Positions 44,634-53,305 of a stretch of DNA of 64,000 bases are shown piece by piece. How positions within the stretch are numbered: the stretch's first letter is position 1; every line of letters begins with the position of its first letter. Position numbers and translations under genes: made by a program. The notes under the pieces are model-generated. The model did not search any database, had not been told where the DNA came from, and saw only the letters and a program-made list of their open reading frames with translations. Source of the stretch: Acidithiobacillus sp. (GTDB lineage Bacteria; Pseudomonadota; Gammaproteobacteria; Acidithiobacillales; Acidithiobacillaceae); the NCBI GenBank assembly GCA_028697715.1, contig JAQVDS010000012.1, positions 1 through 64,000 on the forward strand, given 5' to 3'.

Positions 44634-45864
44634 TCCATTTCTGCAGGGTCAGTCCCTCCAGACCCACCGGGCCGCGCACATGCAGGCGATTGGTGGAGAT
44701 GCCGATCTCTGCTCCCAGGCCATATTCAAAGCCATCGGCGAAGCGAGTGGAGGCATTCACCATTACCGAACTGGAATCGACTTCGTGCAAAAAACGCCGC
44801 GCATTGCTGTAATTTTCGGTAATGATGCTTTCTGTATGCTGCGAGCTGTAGGTGTTGATATGCTCGATGGCGGCATCCAGACTATCGACAATTTTCAGGG
44901 AAAGGATGGCCGCCAGATACTCGGTACCGTAGTCCTCATCCGTAGCGGCAACGGCCCCGGGAATGAGGGGCAAAGCCTCCTGGCAGGCACGGATTTCGAC
45001 GCCTTTCTCCTGTAGTGCGCTGGCAATGGGTAGCAGGAGATCGCCAACCCGATCCCGGTGAATGAGCAGGCTTTCTGCGGTATTACAGGTGCCCAGACGC
45101 TGGGTCTTGGCATTGACGACCACCTGCAGGGCCTTCTGGCTGTCGGCGTCCTGGTCGACGTAGACATGACAATTGCCATCGAGGTGCATGATTACCGGCA
45201 CCGTCGCTTCGTCGCGGATACGGGCGAGCAGCCCCTTGCCGCCGCGGGGAATCACGACGTCCACGAAGGCATCCATGCGAATCAGGGCGCCGACAGCCTC
45301 CCGATCGGCCGTGTGCACGTATTGAACGAGGTCCAGGGGCAGGCCGGACTTGCCGAGGGCCGCGCGCAGTCGCTCGGCAATGGCCATGTTGCTGTTCAGG
45401 GACTCAGAGCCTCCCCGCAGAATGACGGCGTTACCCGATTTGACACTGAGTCCGGCGGCATCGGCGGTGACGTTGGGACGGGATTCGTAGATCATGGCGA
45501 TGACCCCGAGCGGCATGCGCATGTGCCCCACCTGAATGCCGCTGGGCCGCATCTTCAGATCGGTGATTTCGCCCACTGGATCGGGCAGGGCGGCGATCTC
45601 CTCCAAACCCTGAGCCATGGCTTCGATCCGCTTCTCATCGAGACGCAGGCGATCAATGAAGGCCTCGTCGCGGCCGGCCTGTTCGGCGTTACGTAGATCC
45701 TTGCGGTTGGCGCGCTGCAGGTCATCGGCATCACGGCGCAAAAACTCTGCCATTTGCCGCAGGGCGTCATTCTTACGACCAGGCTCCAGGGCCAGTGCGC
45801 GCCGTTGCGCCTGGCGCGCACGCTGGCCGGTGTTCTGCATCAAGCTTTGTAGGTCTTCGGACAT
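44602..45864 (-). CDS. proA: Gamma-glutamyl phosphate reductase
   Basis: 420 residues. Second step of proline synthesis. The catalytic Cys lies in '[13 protein letters not shown]', with '[15 protein letters not shown]', 'VIPRGGKGL' and '[19 protein letters not shown]' as family landmarks. ATG start, 80 bp after holA. Its neighbourhood (leuS, lptE, holA) is the usual proteobacterial proA location. Confidence 0.97.
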   Translation of the reverse strand: MSEDLQSLMQNTGQRARQAQRRALALEPGRKNDALRQMAEFLRRDADDLQRANRKDLRNAEQAGRDEAFIDRLRLDEKRIEAMAQGLEEIAALPDPVGEITDLKMRPSGIQVGHMRMPLGVIAMIYESRPNVTADAAGLSVKSGNAVILRGGSESLNSNMAIAERLRAALGKSGLPLDLVQYVHTADREAVGALIRMDAFVDVVIPRGGKGLLARIRDEATVPVIMHLDGNCHVYVDQDADSQKALQVVVNAKTQRLGTCNTAESLLIHRDRVGDLLLPIASALQEKGVEIRACQEALPLIPGAVAATDEDYGTEYLAAILSLKIVDSLDAAIEHINTYSSQHTESIITENYSNARRFLHEVDSSSVMVNASTRFADGFEYGLGAEIGISTNRLHVRGPVGLEGLTLQKWIVLGDGHIRS

Positions 45865-45944
45865 TTTCGCTCCTGGTCTGGGGCGAGATCATGGCGGTGC
45901 CCACCGGATGGGCGCGGCGATGATTTCGCGGGTCAACGGGTACT

Positions 45945-46952
45945 TTATTGTGCCGGGACTTTGCTGTTCTGGCAAAACTGCAGTGCGAGATCCGACAGGG
46001 CGGGCCAGAGCGGGCGCGCGTCTTGCCCCTTGATGCGGGCATCGATTTCCTGACACTGAAAGAGAGCCTGACGCAGGCGTTGCCGTGGTAGACGGCGGGC
46101 GGCTCCCAGCAAGCGCTCGCTGCGCGGCGGAAAGAGTCGTTCGCGGCGCAGAATCTCGGCAGTATTGCCTTCCTGTAGTTGCAGGAGCAGGACGAGGTCG
46201 CGATGTAGGGTCCACAGGATCAGGACCGGCTCGGCTTCTGCATCCCGCAGACGCCCGAGACTATGCAACACCGCATGCGGATTGCCCTGCAGGACGGCAT
46301 CACTGAGATCGAAGACGGAAAACTGGCTGTTGTCGCCCAGCAGATCGGGCAGATCCACCGCCTCCAGGTGCTGGCCTGGGTATAGCTCCGCCCAGCGACG
46401 AATGGCCTGATCGGCAGCACTCACGTTCCCCAGGCTGTGCTCGGCAAGCAGGGCTATGGCCTCTCGGCTGGCATCGACCTTTGCCCGCCGCAACCGTTCT
46501 TCGACCCAAAGCGGCCAGTCGCTTGCTTCCGGCGGGTAGAGGATCACCAGGCCCAGGGTTTCACACTGGTCGAGGGTTTGAAACCATTTGAGTTTCTGGA
46601 TGGCAGCGTCAGGCCTGGCACCGGTGAGGAGCAAACGGGCATCCTGCGGCGGGCGCCCCAACCAGAATTCGAGGGCGGCCAGGGCGTCTTTGCTCAGGCG
46701 TAGATCAGAGAGTCGCAGCAAAAGAATGCGCGGCTCGGGAAAGAGGGATAGGGCATCGCGTTCTTCGCGCAGGATTGGCCACGGATTATCCTGTGGCAAG
46801 CGCTGCAGGCGCAGAAACCCTTCCTGCTGCCAACGCTTGCGTACCTGCGTTTCGGCTTCGGCCAATAGGAAAGGTTCGTCGGAAAACAAGGCGTAGGCGA
46901 GAGCCTTGCCGCGTGCCAGCGCTGTGGGCCAGTCGCGCGCCTTGATGCGCAT
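45945..46952 (-). CDS. holA: DNA polymerase III subunit delta
   Basis: 335 residues. Clamp-loader wrench subunit that opens the beta ring. N-terminal 'YALFSDEPFLLAEAETQVRKRW' region is the typical start ('GDEPLL..E'), followed by AAA+-like domains without a functional Walker A and a helical C-terminal collar domain. The ATG shares its A with the lptE stop (TGATG). Position right after leuS-lptE supports the call. Confidence 0.93.
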   Translation of the reverse strand: MRIKARDWPTALARGKALAYALFSDEPFLLAEAETQVRKRWQQEGFLRLQRLPQDNPWPILREERDALSLFPEPRILLLRLSDLRLSKDALAALEFWLGRPPQDARLLLTGARPDAAIQKLKWFQTLDQCETLGLVILYPPEASDWPLWVEERLRRAKVDASREAIALLAEHSLGNVSAADQAIRRWAELYPGQHLEAVDLPDLLGDNSQFSVFDLSDAVLQGNPHAVLHSLGRLRDAEAEPVLILWTLHRDLVLLLQLQEGNTAEILRRERLFPPRSERLLGAARRLPRQRLRQALFQCQEIDARIKGQDARPLWPALSDLALQFCQNSKVPAQ

Positions 46953-47443
46953 CAGCGTAGCGCTGGCGCGAGCAACACGCGGCGCAGCACGACTCTTGCA
47001 GCCTCGTCGAAGAGCTGCCGCTGACTCTCGATCTGTTGCTCGTTGGTGGCGAGGGGAGTGCCGCTGTTGTAGGTAAAGCTCTGCTCGACCAAGAGCGGTT
47101 CCGCCGGCAACAGGATCTTTTTGCCGCGTTGCACCCAGACGCTGCCGCGCAGGGTATTGAGGAACTCCAAGGCGGCACCCGTGCTGGGGCTGATGCTGAT
47201 GGCCCGTTGGTTGAGGGAGATATTGTCGAGCCGCAGCACGGGACCATCTGCACTCGCAACATTGCCATCGCGTTCCAGGGCCCTCTCGACTGCCTGGGCG
47301 AGCTGCCCGCCAGCCGGGCCGCTGGCTTCGACGCGCAGGCCCTGGAGGCTGGTGGGGATCGTGCTGCCGCCGGGCAGATGGAATCCACAGCCGCCAAGCA
47401 GGGAAAGGGTGCCGAGAGCGATCAGAAATTGTCGGCGCTGCAT
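46952..47443 (-). CDS. lptE: LPS-assembly lipoprotein
   Basis: 163 residues from the ATG at 47443. Lipobox 'LLGGC' with Cys19 and the family start 'GCGFHLPGG'. It plugs the LptD barrel and helps insert LPS in the outer membrane. Overlaps leuS (TGATG) and holA (TGATG). Sequence diverges after residue 40, as is common in LptE, but 'LFDEAARVVLRRV' near the end fits. Confidence 0.93.
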   Translation of the reverse strand: MQRRQFLIALGTLSLLGGCGFHLPGGSTIPTSLQGLRVEASGPAGGQLAQAVERALERDGNVASADGPVLRLDNISLNQRAISISPSTGAALEFLNTLRGSVWVQRGKKILLPAEPLLVEQSFTYNSGTPLATNEQQIESQRQLFDEAARVVLRRVLLAPALR

Positions 47444-49911
47444 CAGGCCACCACGATGTTGATCAGGCGACCCGGTACGACAATGACCTTGCGCACGGTC
47501 TTTCCTTCCAGATGCCGCGCCATCTCCGGATGGATGAGGACGGCGGACTCCAGCTCTTGGGGGGTACTGTCGGCAGGAAAATCGAGACGCTCCCGCAGCT
47601 TGCCATTGACCTGGATGACTAGGGTGACGGTATCGCTGTGCAAGGCTTCGGGATCTGCCTCGGGCCACGGATGGTCGAGAATAGCCTTGCCGTCGCCGAT
47701 CTTGTCCCAGAGTGCCTCGGTGAGATGCGGTGCAAAGGGACTGAGCAGGAGCAACAGGGCACGTAGCCCTTCTCCCAGCACGGTGTGCTCGTCGCTGCCC
47801 GGCGTTGCCTCGGCCTTGGCGAGCTGGTTGCTGAGCTCCATGCAGGCAGCGATCGCTACATTGAAATGCTGGCGCTCTTCCATGTTGAGGGTGACGCGCT
47901 CGATGCACTGGTGCACGGCGCGGCGCAGGTTACGGGCAGTATCACTCAGTACTTGCGGCAGAGGTGGCACGGGTCCGTGATAGTCCTGCACCAGACGCCA
48001 GATTCGTTGCAGAAAGCGATAGGCCCCTTCGACGGCACTGTCCGACCACTCCAGCGACTGCTCGGGCGGGGCGGCAAAGAGGATGAAGAGACGCGCGGTA
48101 TCGGCACCATAGCGATCCAGGATTGCCTGGGGATCGACGGTATTGCCCTTGGACTTGCTCATCTTGCTGCCGTCTTTCAAGACCATGCCTTGGGTGAGAA
48201 GGCGACGGAAGGGCTCGTCGTGTTTGCCATCGTTAGGCAGGAGTCCGACATCCCGCAGCAGGCGATTGAAGAAACGGGCATAGAGCAGATGGAGTACCGC
48301 ATGCTCTACGCCGCCCACGTACTGGTCCACCGGGAGCCAATCGGCGGCGCGGCTATCGAGCATCTGCGTGGCATCGGGACAGGTAAAGCGGGCGTAGTAC
48401 CAGGAACTCTCGACGAAGGTATCCATGGTATCCGTTTCGCGCTGTGCCGCCGCCCCACACTGCGGGCAATCGACCTGCAGAAATTCCGGATCGTCCAGTA
48501 ACGGTGAACGCGGATCGTGCAGTTGATAATGGGTGGGCAGCACGACGGGCAGATCGGCTTCCGGCACCGGCACGACGCCACAGTGTGGGCAATGAATCAT
48601 GGGAATGGGATTGCCCCAGTAGCGCTGCCGCGAGATGCCCCAATCGCGCAGGCGATAGTTGATGGTCTTCTTGCCCAGATCTTTGGCCGCCAGGGCCTCG
48701 GTGATGGCCGTCTTGGCTGTCTTGCTGTCGAGGCCATCAAAGTTTGCGGAATGGACAAGGCAGCCGGGCGTGGTGAGCGCGGCTTGCGGATCAGCAGCGC
48801 TCTCGAGTTCATCCTGCTCTGCGCGAATGACGATACGGATCGGCAGCCCATACTTGCGGGCAAACTCAAAGTCGCGCTGGTCGTGGGCGGGGACGCTCAT
48901 CACCGCACCCTCACCGTAGCCCAAGAGGACGAAATTGGCGGCCCAAACCGGCAGCAGCTCGTCGGTGAGGGGGTGACGCACCTGGATTCCCAGGGGCACG
49001 CCTTCCTTCTCCTGCGATTCAATGGTCGCTTCCGATACCGCCACATGCTTGCAGCGCTCGATGAAGTGGGCGACCTCGTTGTTGCTTTCCGCGGCCTGTA
49101 GTGCCAGCGCATGTTCGGGCGCCACCGCCAGATAGGTGGCGCCAAACAAGGTATCGGGACGGGTGCTGAAAACCTTGATCACCCCGCTACCGTCGGCGAG
49201 GGGGAAGTGGATTTCCGCTCCCTCCGAGCGACCGATCCAATTGCGCTGCATAGTGAGTACTTGGTCGGGCCACTGCCCCTGTAGGGTATCCAGCCCGTCC
49301 AGCAACTCGTCGGCGTACGCACTGATGCGCAGGAACCACTGGCGAATCTCGCGGCGCTCCACTAACGCGCCAGAACGCCAGCCGCGGCCATCAACCACCT
49401 GCTCGTTGGCGAGCACGGTCTGATCCACTGGGTCCCAATTTACGGTGCTCAGCTTTTGGTAGACCAGACCTTTTTTCCACAACTGCAAAAATAACCATTG
49501 CTCCCAGCGATAGTAATCCGGAGTGCAGGTGGCAATCTCCCGCGACCAGTCATAGGAAAGCCCTAGGCGCTTGAGTTGCCCGCGCATGTGCTCGATGTTG
49601 GAAAAGGTCCAGTCTGCTGGTGCGGAGCCGTTCTTGAGTGCCGCATTCTCCGCGGGTAGCCCGAAGGCATCCCAACCCATGGGGTGCAAGACCGTTTTGC
49701 CGCGCATGCGTTGGTAGCGAGCGATGGCATCGACGATGCTGTAATTGCGCACATGCCCCATGTGCAACTGCCCGGAGGGGTAGGGGAACATGGCGAGGGC
49801 GTAGTATTTCTCGCCCTCAGGATGGTTCGGGGCGCGAAAGCTGTTCTCGCGCTCCCAGCGCCGCTGAATGGCGCTTTCCAGATTTTGCGGGTGATAGGAA
49901 TTTTCGCTCAT
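47443..49911 (-). CDS. leuS: Leucyl-tRNA synthetase
   Basis: 822 residues. 'YPSGQLHMGHVRNYSI' (HIGH), CP1 editing domain around 220-420, a zinc region with CxxC pairs ('CPHCGVV', 'CPQCGAA'), 'KMSKSKGNTVDP' and the anticodon-binding end 'VQVNGKLRERLDF'. Overlaps yhbY upstream as ATGA. Head of the housekeeping run that continues to coaX. Confidence 0.98.
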   Translation of the reverse strand: MSENSYHPQNLESAIQRRWERENSFRAPNHPEGEKYYALAMFPYPSGQLHMGHVRNYSIVDAIARYQRMRGKTVLHPMGWDAFGLPAENAALKNGSAPADWTFSNIEHMRGQLKRLGLSYDWSREIATCTPDYYRWEQWLFLQLWKKGLVYQKLSTVNWDPVDQTVLANEQVVDGRGWRSGALVERREIRQWFLRISAYADELLDGLDTLQGQWPDQVLTMQRNWIGRSEGAEIHFPLADGSGVIKVFSTRPDTLFGATYLAVAPEHALALQAAESNNEVAHFIERCKHVAVSEATIESQEKEGVPLGIQVRHPLTDELLPVWAANFVLLGYGEGAVMSVPAHDQRDFEFARKYGLPIRIVIRAEQDELESAADPQAALTTPGCLVHSANFDGLDSKTAKTAITEALAAKDLGKKTINYRLRDWGISRQRYWGNPIPMIHCPHCGVVPVPEADLPVVLPTHYQLHDPRSPLLDDPEFLQVDCPQCGAAAQRETDTMDTFVESSWYYARFTCPDATQMLDSRAADWLPVDQYVGGVEHAVLHLLYARFFNRLLRDVGLLPNDGKHDEPFRRLLTQGMVLKDGSKMSKSKGNTVDPQAILDRYGADTARLFILFAAPPEQSLEWSDSAVEGAYRFLQRIWRLVQDYHGPVPPLPQVLSDTARNLRRAVHQCIERVTLNMEERQHFNVAIAACMELSNQLAKAEATPGSDEHTVLGEGLRALLLLLSPFAPHLTEALWDKIGDGKAILDHPWPEADPEALHSDTVTLVIQVNGKLRERLDFPADSTPQELESAVLIHPEMARHLEGKTVRKVIVVPGRLINIVVA

Positions 49912-50210
49912 GAGTTGACTTGCAAGGGAATGAAAATTTCGTTTTTGGGGCGCGGGCGATAGAGCATCAGGATCCGCCCGACTCGACCAATAGCCTCAGC
50001 ACGGGATCCATCGACCAGTTTTGCGATACAGTCGTCACGCTCCTCCTTGTCGAGAGCGGGCAGGCGCACTTTGAGCAATTCGTGATCAAAGAGCGCACGG
50101 TCCAGTTCTGCTAGCAGGGTGGGGGTGACGCCCTGGGCGCCGACCATGATAATGGGCTTGAGGTGGTGCGCTCGGGCGCGCAGTTCTTGTCGGGCTTTGC
50201 TGTCCAGCAT
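49908..50210 (-). CDS. yhbY: YhbY-type CRM-domain RNA-binding protein
   Basis: 100 residues. 'ARAHHLKPIIMVGAQGVTP' contains the GxxG loop of the CRM fold, and 'HELLKVRLP' follows. YhbY binds pre-50S ribosomal particles. Normally divergent from rlmE, as here (74 bp). Overlaps leuS. Confidence 0.94.
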   Translation of the reverse strand: MLDSKARQELRARAHHLKPIIMVGAQGVTPTLLAELDRALFDHELLKVRLPALDKEERDDCIAKLVDGSRAEAIGRVGRILMLYRPRPKNEIFIPLQVNS

Positions 50211-50284
50211 GCTATGCTCTGGTGTCCGGTCGGAAAGATCAGAAGTGTACGGTTCGCCGCTGGTGGGGTCAAAAGGAGAGAGGC

Positions 50285-50911
50285 GTGGCGCGCAGTAAAT
50301 CGAGTGGACGCTGGCTCAAGGAACATTTTCAGGACGCGTACGTGCAACGGGCAGCGAAGGAGGGTTATCGCTCCCGAGCTAGCTACAAGTTGCTGGAAAT
50401 ACAAGAAAAAGACCGCATCTTGCGACGGGGCATGCGGGTTTTGGATCTTGGTGCGGCGCCCGGCGGCTGGACGCAGGTAGCGGCGCCAATCATCGGCCCG
50501 CAAGGGCGCATTGTTGCGGTAGACCGGCTGGCGATGGACCCCATTGCCGATGCCTTGGTGATCGAGGGCGACATCTTCGATGAGGACGTGATTGCGCAAT
50601 GTCGCGAAGCCTTTCCCGAGGGGGTGGATCTGGTCATGAGCGACATGGCGCCCAATATGTCTGGAATCGCCAGTAGTGATCAGGCCCGCGCCATAGGCTT
50701 GTGCGAGTTGGCCCTCGATCTGGCCCGGGAGTGGCTGGTACCCGGCGGCACTCTGTTGATGAAGGTTTTTATGGGTGCTGGAGCCGAGGAGTTACGGCGG
50801 GAACTGCGCGCCAATTTTGCTAAAATCGTCGTGCGTAAACCCGACGCCTCCCGTGCCCGCTCGGCAGAGCAATACTGGCTCGCGCTGGACTTCCGCGGTT
50901 CGACAAAATAA
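50285..50911 (+). CDS. rlmE: 23S rRNA 2'-O-ribose U2552 methyltransferase
   Basis: 208 residues from a GTG with AGGAG upstream. SAM-dependent methylation late in 50S assembly. Catalytic K-D-K-E set: Lys in 'SRASYKLLE', Asp in 'MSDMAPNMSG', Lys in 'LLMKVFMG', Glu in 'RSAEQYWLA'; SAM loop 'VLDLGAAPGGWTQ'. The usual downstream ftsH is not here; tRNA-Arg and the island follow instead. Confidence 0.96.
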   Translation: MARSKSSGRWLKEHFQDAYVQRAAKEGYRSRASYKLLEIQEKDRILRRGMRVLDLGAAPGGWTQVAAPIIGPQGRIVAVDRLAMDPIADALVIEGDIFDEDVIAQCREAFPEGVDLVMSDMAPNMSGIASSDQARAIGLCELALDLAREWLVPGGTLLMKVFMGAGAEELRRELRANFAKIVVRKPDASRARSAEQYWLALDFRGSTK

Positions 50912-50925
50912 ACTGCAGTCCTCAT

Positions 50926-51002
50926 GCGCGGTTAGCTCAGCTGGATAGAGCGTTGGCCTCCGAAGCCAAAGGTCACAGGTTCGAATCCTGTATCGCGCGC
51001 CA
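50926..51002 (+). tRNA. tRNA-Arg (CCG)
   Basis: 77 nt with encoded CCA. Acceptor GCGCGGT pairs with ATCGCGC (one G-T), D arm 'AGCTCAG', anticodon stem TTGGC/GCCAA around loop CTCCGAA giving anticodon CCG, and a T arm with GTTCGAATC. It reads CGG. Its 3' end is the probable attachment site of the island that begins right after it. Confidence 0.97.
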
Positions 51003-51048
51003 TATAAATCAATAAGTTGTAGAGATTTCGGGCCAGCTGTTGGAAGTT

Positions 51049-51088
51049 TGTGTCCGAAATGTGTCCATTCTGTGTCCCCGTTGTGCCC
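51049..51088. repeat. Four phased 11-bp direct repeats next to the tRNA
   Basis: TGTGTCC at 51049, 51060 and 51071 and TGTGCCC at 51082, each exactly 11 bp apart, one helical turn. They begin 47 bp after the tRNA. Best explained as arm-type integrase or excisionase binding sites at the left attachment region; not proven. Confidence 0.7.
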
Positions 51089-51187
51089 ATTGAATTCCCT
51101 CCTCTCATCAATCCTGCCCAGAATGACCATTAGCGTCAGTGTCCACTGGCTTGGTTTCAAGTGGGAATGAATTTGCCATACGCGGGT

Positions 51188-51421
51188 TCATCTCTGAGTT
51201 TCATCCGGGATGTGCTCAAGCAACTCTCCCACGCTACACCTGAGGAAGGCGCATATTTTATCTATGTTGTCTGTAGTAGTGTTGTATCCGCGTTGATTTG
51301 CAATTTTTGAAAGGGTGGTACGGTGGATTCCTGTCGCCGAGGCCATCTCCTCCAGAGTGATCCTTCTTCCTGACTGGAACTCTCGGTCGGCAAGTAGGGA
51401 CTTGAGATGAATACGAATCAT
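51188..51421 (-). CDS. XRE-type HTH repressor of the island
   Basis: 77 residues from the ATG at 51421, which has GAAGGG upstream; longer frames exist. A compact Cro/CI-like HTH: 'ITLEEMASATGIHRTTLSKI' and 'NIDKICAFLRCSVGELLEH'. It is divergent from the excisionase-integrase operon and probably represses it, as in many integrative elements. Regulatory target inferred from position. Confidence 0.78.
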   Translation of the reverse strand: MIRIHLKSLLADREFQSGRRITLEEMASATGIHRTTLSKIANQRGYNTTTDNIDKICAFLRCSVGELLEHIPDETQR

Positions 51422-51563
51422 GCGAGAACCCTTCGGAGCCAGAGCGTCAATTGACGCACAGAAGCTACCATAGTCGAGAGGCTTCATCAAAATCGCTTGA
51501 CATCGTGCCTGTGAAGAATAGAATGTCATATACACGCTACGTTAGATGTATGGAGGCATCATC

Positions 51564-51809
51564 ATGAGCAACCTTACCTATGTGACGACTGAGGAACTCT
51601 CTCAAAAGATCAAATACGATTGTAGGACAATCAGGAATCGGTTAAAGGACTCCGTCCTTTTGGAAGGAATCCATTATATCAGGCCATTTGGTGGTCGGAA
51701 AATACTTTATATCTGGGAAAGGATTGAAGAAGATATGGTAAAGGTGTCATCTCAATCAAACTTTGATATTCCTTTGGCAAGAGGAGGTGTTTGCCATGGG
51801 AAGTATTAA
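51564..51809 (+). CDS. Excisionase-like small DNA-binding protein
   Basis: 81 residues from the ATG at 51564 with GGAGG seven nt before. 'YVTTEELSQKIKYDCRTIRN' reads as a winged-helix start, with 'FGGRKILYIW' as the wing strand. Small proteins of this shape precede DUF3596-type integrases in many proteobacterial elements and act as, or resemble, excisionases. Overlaps the integrase start by 14 nt. Confidence 0.65.
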   Translation: MSNLTYVTTEELSQKIKYDCRTIRNRLKDSVLLEGIHYIRPFGGRKILYIWERIEEDMVKVSSQSNFDIPLARGGVCHGKY

Positions 51810-53007
51810 AAATAGGCCTGAGACTGGAAACCTATTTTTTGATTTCCGGTACTGTGGAAAAAGATATAGAGAGCAAACTCTTCTCAAAGACACCCCAGCG
51901 AATCGCAAGAAGATGCAGAAGGTTCTTGATCGCATCGAGGAGGAAATTTCCCTGGGAACCTTTGAGTATGCGAGGTATTTTCCAAACAGCAAGTCCCTTG
52001 CGAGGCTGGATAAGCCTCGCCAGGAGCCCAAACGGGCTATTGATGCGTCGGCAGCAGAGAACGAGACTCCCTTCTTTGTGGAGTTTGGTCTTCAATGGCT
52101 GGAGGAGATGCGCATTCAGTGGCGCAACACGCAGATCAAAACGGTGACGGGCACGCTGGAGAAATACCTGAACCCAGCTTTCGGGAAGAAAAGGGTTGGC
52201 CTCATCACCAAGAGAGAAATCATGGAGTTTCGGTCGGACCTCGCCAAAGTCCCCGGCCGAAAGGGAAAGAAGCTGTCTGCCTCTCGTATCAACCATATTC
52301 TCACACCCCTGCGGATGATCCTCAATGAGGCGGCCAACCGGTATGAGTTTACCTCGCCCTACCATGGAATTAAAAGCCTCAAGGTTCCTCGTACGATCGT
52401 CGAGCCGTTTTCCCTGGAGGAAGTCGAGCTGATCCTGAGTACGGTGCGAAAGGATTTTCGCAACTACTTTCTGATCCGTTTTTTCACCGGACTACGAACG
52501 AGCGAGATCGATGGCTTGCGCTGGGAGAAGGTGGATCTCGAGCGACGACAGATTCTCGTGCATGAGGCCCTGGTCAACGGAGAGGTGGTGGAAACCAAGA
52601 ACGATGGTTCCTTCCGCACGGTGGAAATGTCCCTTCCGGTTTACCAAGCATTTCTGGACCAATACGAGCATACAGGGAAGGGGAACTACGTGTTTTGTAC
52701 TCGGGAGGGCACTCCCTTGCGACATGACAATGTAACGAACCGAGTCTGGTACCCGCTCTTGCGGTACTTGGGTCTCAAACGAAGGCGGCCCTATCAAACC
52801 CGCCACACTGCCGCCACGTTGTGGCTTGCTTCGGGAGAGAGCCCGGAGTGGATTGCTCGTCAAATGGGGCATACCACGACGGAGATGCTCTTCCGAACGT
52901 ACTCACGCTATGTACCCAATCTGACTCGCAAAGATGGATCCGCCATGGAACGGCTGCTGTTGTCGCGCCTGGCCAATGGGGCGGTGGGGGAGGGGGACAA
53001 TGAATAA
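51796..53007 (+). CDS. int: Tyrosine integrase (DUF3596 arm-binding type)
   Basis: 403 residues from the ATG at 51796 with GAGGAGGTG upstream. The N-terminal 'GSIKNRPETGNLFFDFRYCG' start and 'TLLKDTPANRKKM' match the DUF3596 arm-DNA-binding domain, then a SAM-like core-binding domain and the catalytic domain: Arg in 'TGLRTSEIDGLRW', Arg in 'YQTRHTAATLWL' (Tyr in place of the usual first His, common in this subfamily), His in 'QMGHTTTEML' and the nucleophile in 'RTYSRY'. It probably integrates the island at tRNA-Arg. The next gene overlaps its stop. Confidence 0.92.
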   Translation: MGSIKNRPETGNLFFDFRYCGKRYREQTLLKDTPANRKKMQKVLDRIEEEISLGTFEYARYFPNSKSLARLDKPRQEPKRAIDASAAENETPFFVEFGLQWLEEMRIQWRNTQIKTVTGTLEKYLNPAFGKKRVGLITKREIMEFRSDLAKVPGRKGKKLSASRINHILTPLRMILNEAANRYEFTSPYHGIKSLKVPRTIVEPFSLEEVELILSTVRKDFRNYFLIRFFTGLRTSEIDGLRWEKVDLERRQILVHEALVNGEVVETKNDGSFRTVEMSLPVYQAFLDQYEHTGKGNYVFCTREGTPLRHDNVTNRVWYPLLRYLGLKRRRPYQTRHTAATLWLASGESPEWIARQMGHTTTEMLFRTYSRYVPNLTRKDGSAMERLLLSRLANGAVGEGDNE

Positions 53008-53305
53008 TCTCTCACCGGCCTACGAACAACGCAGGGACGAGCAAAAGCCAGCTGCCCGAGGAAAGCAGTCATCTGTTCTGGGGCGGCTCGCGGCAGCATT
53101 GGCGGCGACGTTTTCACTACCAGAACCAGAAACGCTCGCAGATCTTCTTGAGGTCCCGGCAGAAGAGGATATCTCCTCTCTGCTAGAGGCGTGGATCGCC
53201 AAGTGCCTGCTGGACCTTGATGAGGCGCAAGCTACGCAGTTTCTGCCCATGTTGGTGGCGCGCCTGGACCGACTGTTGACAAATGGGAGGGCCCATGAAG
53301 AATGA
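53000..53305 (+). CDS. Small island protein of unknown function
   Basis: 101 residues from an ATG overlapping the integrase stop by 8 nt, with a GAGGGGGA site. Mostly helical, with an Ala-rich stretch ('LGRLAAALAATFSL') and an acidic region ('EVPAEEDISSLLEAW'). Not recognised. Its last 11 nt overlap the HD-protein start, so it is translated as part of the same operon. Confidence 0.65.
   Translation: MNNLSPAYEQRRDEQKPAARGKQSSVLGRLAAALAATFSLPEPETLADLLEVPAEEDISSLLEAWIAKCLLDLDEAQATQFLPMLVARLDRLLTNGRAHEE

Noticed and set aside
51049-51088. Short direct repeats as a possible CRISPR array
   Set aside because: Period of 11 bp and 7-bp units are far too short; no cas genes are present.
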